From CAMPJU01 sp046566095 (GTDB lineage: Bacteria; Pseudomonadota; Gammaproteobacteria; Xanthomonadales; Xanthomonadaceae): a DNA stretch of 16,268 nucleotides. The notes under the pieces are model-generated. The model was not told where the DNA came from. It saw only the letters and a program-made list of their open reading frames with translations, and searched no databases. Positions 12,979 through 16,268 of this stretch are shown in pieces. Location: positions 1 to 16,268 of the forward strand of contig JBKHXI010000205.1 in assembly GCA_046566095.1 (NCBI GenBank), in the 5' to 3' direction. Made by a program: the position numbers and the translations under genes. Position 1 is the stretch's first letter. Every line of letters starts with the position of its first letter.

Positions 12979-13167
12979 TCATGGCTCCTTCCTGTCGCGC
13001 CTGGGCGGGGCGGTGGTGCCGCGCAGGCGGCCGGCCTTGCGCAGCGCGTCGCGCAGCACGTACTCGATCTGCGCGTTGAGGCTGCGCAGTTCGTCGTCGG
13101 CCCAGCGCTGCGCGGCGGCCAGCACCTCGGCGTTGATCCGCAGCGGGTAGGCCTTCTTCTCGCTCAC
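12979..13167 (-). CDS. Arc-like ribbon-helix-helix DNA-binding protein
   Basis: A 62-residue protein that aligns without gaps to phage P22 Arc. YPLRINAEVLAAAQRWADDE (7-26) matches Arc FNLRWPREVLDLVRKVAEEN, and the second helix begins RSLNAQIEYVLRDAL, against Arc RSVNSEIYQRVMESF. The expected fold is a beta strand (5-11) that enters the major groove as a dimeric ribbon, then two helices (13-25 and 30-46). Arg10 keeps the Arc Arg13 position, while the counterparts of Arc Gln9 and Asn11 differ, so the DNA sequence bound should differ. The tail (48-62) is basic and Pro-rich. The GTG start at 13167 overlaps the stop of the preceding gene as GTGA. It probably represses its own operon through the TGATATC pair at 13534-13551. 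Confidence 0.87.
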   Translation of the reverse strand: MSEKKAYPLRINAEVLAAAQRWADDELRSLNAQIEYVLRDALRKAGRLRGTTAPPRRDRKEP

Positions 13168-13340
13168 GGCCCCGGCCGGTCCCGGCGGCCGGCGCGCGCG
13201 ACGGCGACCAGCATCATGACGATCAGGGCGTTCACCGCCACCGCCATCACCACCACCACCGCGGTGGTGCGGGCGGCGTCGCCGCCAGCCCAGAGGATCG
13301 CCGCGGCCGTCGCCAGGATCGCGCTGCCGGCCATCCGCAT
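13164..13340 (-). CDS. 58-residue two-helix membrane protein
   Basis: A 58-residue open frame, short enough to be missed by length cut-offs. It reads MRMAGSAILATAAAILWAGG, a short DAARTT turn, then AVVVVMAVAVNALIVMMLVA (27-46) and a basic end ARAGRRDRPGP: two hydrophobic helices in a hairpin with the C-terminus probably cytoplasmic. Support comes from both borders. Its ATG shares one base with the stop of the upstream gene (TGATG at 13338-13342), and its TGA overlaps the GTG of the Arc-like gene (GTGA at 13164-13167). Such double coupling is unlikely by chance in a random frame. I recognise no family. A role at the inner membrane together with the 53-residue protein is inferred. Confidence 0.7.
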   Translation of the reverse strand: MRMAGSAILATAAAILWAGGDAARTTAVVVVMAVAVNALIVMMLVAVARAGRRDRPGP

Positions 13341-13501
13341 CAGGGTGGCGAGGCGCTGGTCGAGCGGCGCCTCTCGGCTTCGCCGAGGCTCGCCAGGCGG
13401 CCGCCGGGCGGCAGCCGTCCCCGCGCCAGGGCCCGCGCCGCCAGGAAGGCCGGCACGCCGCTCAGCGCGAACACCAGTGCGACGGCGACATGGGTCGGCA
13501 T
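13340..13501 (-). CDS. 53-residue single-helix membrane protein, first gene of the Arc operon
   Basis: A 53-residue frame starting MPTHVAVALVFALSGVPAFL: one hydrophobic helix (about 4-24) with an Arg-, Pro- and Ser-rich tail (25-53) that should face the cytoplasm. I chose the ATG at 13501 because the longer frame from 13561 would begin upstream of the predicted -10 box. AGG and GGAG lie 7 and 11 bases before the ATG. The stop overlaps the next ATG (TGATG). It is the first gene behind the TGATATC operator. I recognise no family; the frame is supported by its leader, its hydrophobic segment and the coupling. Confidence 0.65.
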   Translation of the reverse strand: MPTHVAVALVFALSGVPAFLAARALARGRLPPGGRLASLGEAERRRSTSASPP

Positions 13502-13532
13502 GTCCGTGCCTGCTCCGTGAAAGGATGCGGAT

Positions 13533-13561
13533 CTGATATCAAAATGATATCTGATCGACAA
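13533..13561 (-). promoter_or_regulatory. Promoter of the small-protein operon
   Basis: On the minus strand TTGTCG (13556-13561) and TATCAG (13533-13538) each match four of six sigma-70 consensus bases with exactly 17 bases between. The region is markedly AT-rich against its surroundings. Transcription would start near 13526, about 25 bases before the ATG at 13501. Confidence 0.6.
13534..13551. promoter_or_regulatory. Tandem TGATATC operator with 11-base spacing
   Basis: TGATATC occurs at 13534-13540 and 13545-13551, joined by AAAA. The two starts are 11 bases apart, one turn of the helix, and each contains the palindrome GATATC. The pair covers the -10 box and most of the spacer of the promoter, so a bound protein would block transcription. 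The Arc-like product of the third gene is the obvious candidate. Confidence 0.65.
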
Positions 13562-13582
13562 GAGCCGGCCGACGGGCGGCGG

Positions 13583-13649
13583 GCACGCGCCCGCGTGCGT
13601 CAGGGACGGGCGCCGGAGCGGGGCGCCGGGGCCGCGGCGCGGGCGCCGG
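13583..13649. other. Hairpin and GGGCGCCGG repeats after the lipoprotein gene
   Basis: The 90-base stretch between the lipoprotein stop and the small-protein promoter holds GGGCGCCGG three times (13608, 13621, 13641). It also has a 6-pair stem, GCACGC (13583-13588) with GCGTGC (13593-13598). The repeats contain the palindrome GGCGCC and can pair with each other. They may help end the leftward lipoprotein transcript before it enters the next operon, but there is no T-run. Confidence 0.35.
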
Positions 13650-13651
13650 GC

Positions 13652-14584
13652 TCAGGGGTCGGGATTGAGCAGCAGCAGCGGGGCCGGCCGGAATTCGCCG
13701 GTGGCATGGAGCCGGGCGCCGTCGGCGCTCCAGCCCAGGGCCTCGGCCTGCGGCAGCAGCGGCAGCGGGTGCAGGCGCGGGGGGCGGGCGAAGGCCCGTT
13801 CCCAGGTTTCGCCGGGGCCGCGCTCGTAGACCAGCACCTCCTCGTAGGTGAGCACCGCCAGGCGGCGCCCGTCGGGCGAGAGGTCGGCGGCGGTGACATG
13901 GCCGCGCAGGCTCGGCCGGCCCGGGTCGGCCTGGCGTTCGGCCTCGTCGGGCGCCGGCACGCCGGTCAGGGTGCCGAGCGGTTCGGCGACCAGGATCGCG
14001 TCGCCGGCCGACCGCAGCGGCAGCGAGAACACCTCGGGCGGCCGGCGCTTCTTGGATACCAGCAGGATCCGGCCGTTGGCGGCGTCGACCGCGACCGCCT
14101 CGCAGTCGCGCGGGCCGTCCGGCCAGCGGAACGCGATCGACCATGCGGCCGGCGCGCGCGCGCGCTCGGCGATCCGCGCCGGCTCCTCGACCACGTGCAG
14201 CTGCAGGGTGTGGCGCAGGCCGCCGTTGTCGCCGGTGTCGGCCACCAGCAGGTAATGGCGACCATCCAGGGTGAAGGCGGCCATGTCCTCCCAGTCGGTG
14301 TTGAGCACGCCCTCGATCTCGAGCACGCTGCGCACGCCGCCGCGCGGACCCAGGGCATAGAGCACGGGGCCGCCGCCACCGTCGTTGTGCACCCACAGCA
14401 GGTCCTCGTGGCGGCGCGATGCGGCTAGGCCGCTGACCGCGCCCAGGCGCTCGTCCAGCAGCAGTCCCGCCAGCTGCGCGGTGGGCGGCGCGGACAAGGC
14501 GCAGCCGCCGGCCAGCGCGGCGAGGGCGCAGGCGATCGCGCAGGCGGTCAGGTGCGGCGGCAGGATGCGGGATGGCGGGCGCAT
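13652..14584 (-). CDS. Putative beta-propeller-like lipoprotein
   Basis: A 310-residue protein. From the ATG at 14584 it has a lipoprotein signal peptide: a hydrophobic core at 11-27 and AGGC with Cys28. The mature part holds repeated strand-rich blocks of propeller type: LGAVSGLAASRRHEDLLWVH (47-66), then NDGGGGPVLYALG. Next come LNTDWEDMAAFTLDGRHYLL (94-113), VADTGDNGG (114-122), DCEAVAVDAANGRILLVSKK (160-179) and AADLSPDGRRLAVLTYEEVL (232-251). These blocks resemble SMP-30/phytase-like propellers whose Asp-rich turns may bind calcium. No catalytic residues can be named. It probably sits in the periplasm on a membrane. An in-frame ATG at 14620 would place the signal peptide 12 residues inward. 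The gene is divergent from purT, 101 bases away. Confidence 0.8.
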   Translation of the reverse strand: MRPPSRILPPHLTACAIACALAALAGGCALSAPPTAQLAGLLLDERLGAVSGLAASRRHEDLLWVHNDGGGGPVLYALGPRGGVRSVLEIEGVLNTDWEDMAAFTLDGRHYLLVADTGDNGGLRHTLQLHVVEEPARIAERARAPAAWSIAFRWPDGPRDCEAVAVDAANGRILLVSKKRRPPEVFSLPLRSAGDAILVAEPLGTLTGVPAPDEAERQADPGRPSLRGHVTAADLSPDGRRLAVLTYEEVLVYERGPGETWERAFARPPRLHPLPLLPQAEALGWSADGARLHATGEFRPAPLLLLNPDP

Positions 14585-14653
14585 GCCGGCAGGATCGCAT
14601 GCGGGCGCGCGCCCGCGCATCCGGCAGCGGCCCGGCCGGCCGCGGGGCCGCGC

Positions 14654-14659
14654 TACACT
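14654..14659 (+). promoter_or_regulatory. Candidate -10 box of purT
   Basis: TACACT is the only -10-like sequence in the GC-rich gap before purT. Transcription would begin near 14666, giving a leader of about 20 bases with no Shine-Dalgarno sequence. No -35 box is seen. Confidence 0.35.
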
Positions 14660-14685
14660 GCCGCGCCACCCGGTCCACGCCGCCC

Positions 14686-15915
14686 ATGCCCGACCCCGCC
14701 CCGGTCACGCTCGGAACCCCGCTCTCGGCCCAGGCTACCCGCGCGCTGCTGCTGGGCGCCGGCGAGCTGGGCAAGGAGGTCGCGATCGAGCTGCAGCGGC
14801 TGGGAGTGGAAGTGGCCGCCGCCGACCGCTATGCCGATGCGCCGGCGATGCAGGTCGCGCACCGCAGCCACGTGCTGGACATGCTCGACGGCGCCGCCCT
14901 GCGCGCGCTGGTCGAACGCGAGCGCCCGCACCTGGTCGTGCCCGAGATCGAGGCGATCGACACCGCCACCCTGGTCGAGCTGGAGCGCGAATTCGCCGCG
15001 GCCGGCATTGCCACCCGGATCGTGCCGACCGCGCGCGCCGCGCGCCTGACCATGGACCGCGAGGGCATCCGCCGGCTGGCGGCCGAACGGCTCGGGCTGC
15101 CGACCTCGCCCTACCGCTTCGTCGATACCCAGGCCCAGTACCGCGCCGCGGTCGCCGCGCTCGGGCTGCCGTGCGTGGTCAAGCCGCTGATGTCCTCCTC
15201 CGGCAAGGGTCAGAGCCTGGTGCGCGGCGAGGCCGACATCGACCGCGCCTGGGACTACGCCCAGACCGGCGGACGCGCCGGCGCCGGCCGCTGCATCGTC
15301 GAGGGCTTCGTCGATTTCGACTACGAGATCACCCTGCTGACCGTGCGCCACGCCGGCGGCACCGCCTTCTGCGCGCCGATTGGCCACCTGCAGCGCGACG
15401 GCGACTACCGCGAGAGCTGGCAGCCGCAGCCGATGTCGCCGCGCGCGCTGGCGCGCGCCCGCGAGGTGGCGCGCGCGGTCACCGACGACCTGGGCGGCTG
15501 GGGCCTGTTCGGGGTGGAGCTGTTCGTGCGCGGCGACGAGGTCTGGTTCTCGGAGGTCTCGCCGCGGCCGCACGACACCGGGCTGGTGACCCTGGCCTCG
15601 CAGGACCTGTCGGAGTTCGCCCTGCACGCGCGCGCCATCCTCGGCCTGCCGGTCCATGCCGACGCGCAGGACACGATCGCGCTGCGCGGCCCGGCGGCTT
15701 CGTGCGCGGTGCTGGCGCAGGGCCACGGGGTGCCGGTGTTCGAGGGCGTGCAGGCGGCGCTGGCGCACCCGGACGCGGACCTGCGGCTGTTCGGCAAGCC
15801 GCGGGTCGAGGGCCAGCGACGGGTTGCGGTGACCCTGGCCCGCGCCGGCGACATCGACGCCGCCCGCGCCATCGCGCGCGATGCCGCCGCCGCCTTGACG
15901 CTGCGCCTGCGATGA
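14686..15915 (+). CDS. purT: Formate-dependent phosphoribosylglycinamide formyltransferase PurT
   Basis: A 409-residue ATP-grasp enzyme. It makes N-formyl-GAR from formate, ATP and GAR, the folate-independent third step of purine synthesis. It follows E. coli PurT closely from end to end: LLLGAGELGKEVAIELQRLG (21-40), VPEIEAIDT (85-93), LTMDREGIRRLAAE (121-134) and the ATP loop KPLMSSSGKGQ (166-176). After these come GRAGAGRCIVEG (196-207), GDYRESWQPQPMSP (239-252), GVELF with Glu278 and SEVSPRPHDTG with Glu290 (magnesium ligands). It is about 17 residues longer than the E. coli enzyme, mainly from a longer N-terminus and small insertions. The ATG at 14686 starts just before the conserved region; there is no ribosome site. 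The next gene follows 37 bases on. Confidence 0.98.
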   Translation: MPDPAPVTLGTPLSAQATRALLLGAGELGKEVAIELQRLGVEVAAADRYADAPAMQVAHRSHVLDMLDGAALRALVERERPHLVVPEIEAIDTATLVELEREFAAAGIATRIVPTARAARLTMDREGIRRLAAERLGLPTSPYRFVDTQAQYRAAVAALGLPCVVKPLMSSSGKGQSLVRGEADIDRAWDYAQTGGRAGAGRCIVEGFVDFDYEITLLTVRHAGGTAFCAPIGHLQRDGDYRESWQPQPMSPRALARAREVARAVTDDLGGWGLFGVELFVRGDEVWFSEVSPRPHDTGLVTLASQDLSEFALHARAILGLPVHADAQDTIALRGPAASCAVLAQGHGVPVFEGVQAALAHPDADLRLFGKPRVEGQRRVAVTLARAGDIDAARAIARDAAAALTLRLR

Positions 15916-15952
15916 TCCGACCGACGCCCCGACCACCCCGGAGCAGGACCCG

Positions 15953-16268
15953 ATGACCGACTTCAACGGCTATGCCGTGTTCTTCTTCCCGCAGGCGCTC
16001 GAGGCGCTGGGCGGCGCGATCAAGCCCTACCTGCAGGAGGGCGAGGCGGAGCCGCACGTGCTGTGCCGCGAGATCGACGCCGGCGGCCCGCTGATCCAGC
16101 TGACCATGGACGGGCGCACCACCAGCGGCCAGCACATCGACCTGCAGCTGATCCTGCCGACCAACATGGTCCGCATGATCGTGTCCGCGCGCAGCGACCC
16201 GGCCTTCGGCTTCGGCCCGCGCACCGCCGTCGCGCCGGTGCCCGACCGCGAACCGGTGGTCGAGGACG
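15953..16268 (+). CDS. Unrecognised conserved-looking protein, cut by the window end
   Basis: An open frame beginning MTDFNGYAVFFFPQALEALG and still open at the last base after 105 codons. It lies 37 bases behind purT, with GGAG (15940-15943) and AGGA (15945-15948) ahead of the ATG, so it is probably cotranscribed with purT. The visible part is soluble and mixed alpha/beta: a hydrophobic first strand, an acidic stretch (PYLQEGEAEPHVLCREIDAG), then alternating strands (PLIQLTMDG, HIDLQLILPTNMVRMIVSA). After that it turns Pro-rich. There is no signal peptide or known motif. The residue pattern looks like a real protein rather than a shadow frame, but I cannot name it. Confidence 0.75.
   Translation, partial: MTDFNGYAVFFFPQALEALGGAIKPYLQEGEAEPHVLCREIDAGGPLIQLTMDGRTTSGQHIDLQLILPTNMVRMIVSARSDPAFGFGPRTAVAPVPDREPVVED

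Noticed and set aside
12602..12982. A 126-codon minus-strand frame beginning ATGA on the stop of the Arc-like gene.
   Set aside because: Trp-, Cys- and Pro-rich composition typical of a shadow frame; it runs through the 39-residue gene in another frame, and the GGAG is only 2 bases from its ATG.
13254..13269. A 16-base palindrome CACCACCGCGGTGGTG.
   Set aside because: It lies inside the 58-residue gene and is explained by codons for Thr-Thr-Ala-Val-Val in a hydrophobic helix.

Overview
The window is very GC-rich (by eye above 70%) and densely coding. It reads as a free-living gammaproteobacterium of the Xanthomonadaceae/Lysobacteraceae (Lysobacter/Luteimonas/Xanthomonas-like). The basis is minC-minD-minE proteins of the proteobacterial type, a PurT almost co-linear with the E. 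coli enzyme, a bacterial ACE-type M2 peptidase like the one known from Xanthomonas, and a GTAG-type REP doublet of the kind abundant in Stenotrophomonas and relatives. The genus is an inference. No tRNA, rRNA, CRISPR array, prophage or insertion sequence was seen.

Layout. 172-1426 (+): an ECF-type sigma factor overlapping a single-pass anti-sigma-like protein. 1527-3626 (-): a lipoprotein angiotensin-converting-enzyme-like peptidyl dipeptidase. 3839-4360 (-): an unrecognised 173-residue protein with an HEAAH motif. 4369-4451: a head-to-head REP doublet forming one long hairpin. 4460-7072 (-): a GNAT acetyltransferase, minC, minD and minE in one leftward operon; the acetyltransferase stop and the minC start share a base. 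7223-9176 (+): a NarL/DesK-type histidine kinase and response regulator. 9369-10526 (+): a membrane-anchored SRPBCC plus GyrI-like fusion with a hairpin next to its ribosome site. 10702-11767 (+): a DUF423 membrane protein and an AlkA-family glycosylase. 11829-12629 (-): a VanY/LdcB-type M15B carboxypeptidase. 12732-13501 (-): four very small genes (39, 62, 58 and 53 residues). 13652-14584 (-): a propeller-like lipoprotein. 14686-15915 (+): purT. 15953 to the end (+): an unrecognised gene cut by the window.

The most interesting part is 12732-13561. Three tiny genes are chained by TGATG and GTGA overlaps: a one-helix membrane protein, a two-helix membrane protein and an Arc-like ribbon-helix-helix regulator. 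A fourth small membrane gene follows 127 bases on. Upstream, a promoter-like sequence with 17-base spacing is covered by two copies of TGATATC exactly 11 bases apart. That is the geometry expected for ribbon-helix-helix dimers bound on one face of DNA, and it suggests an autorepressed operon of small membrane proteins. I do not recognise its function.

A second theme is gene start architecture. Several genes without a Shine-Dalgarno sequence (3839-4360, 7223-8446, 10702-11085, 11829-12629) have a TAnnnT box 5-7 bases before the ATG, as expected of leaderless transcripts. Others (anti-sigma, minD, response regulator, the 39-residue protein) have clear GGAG-type sites.
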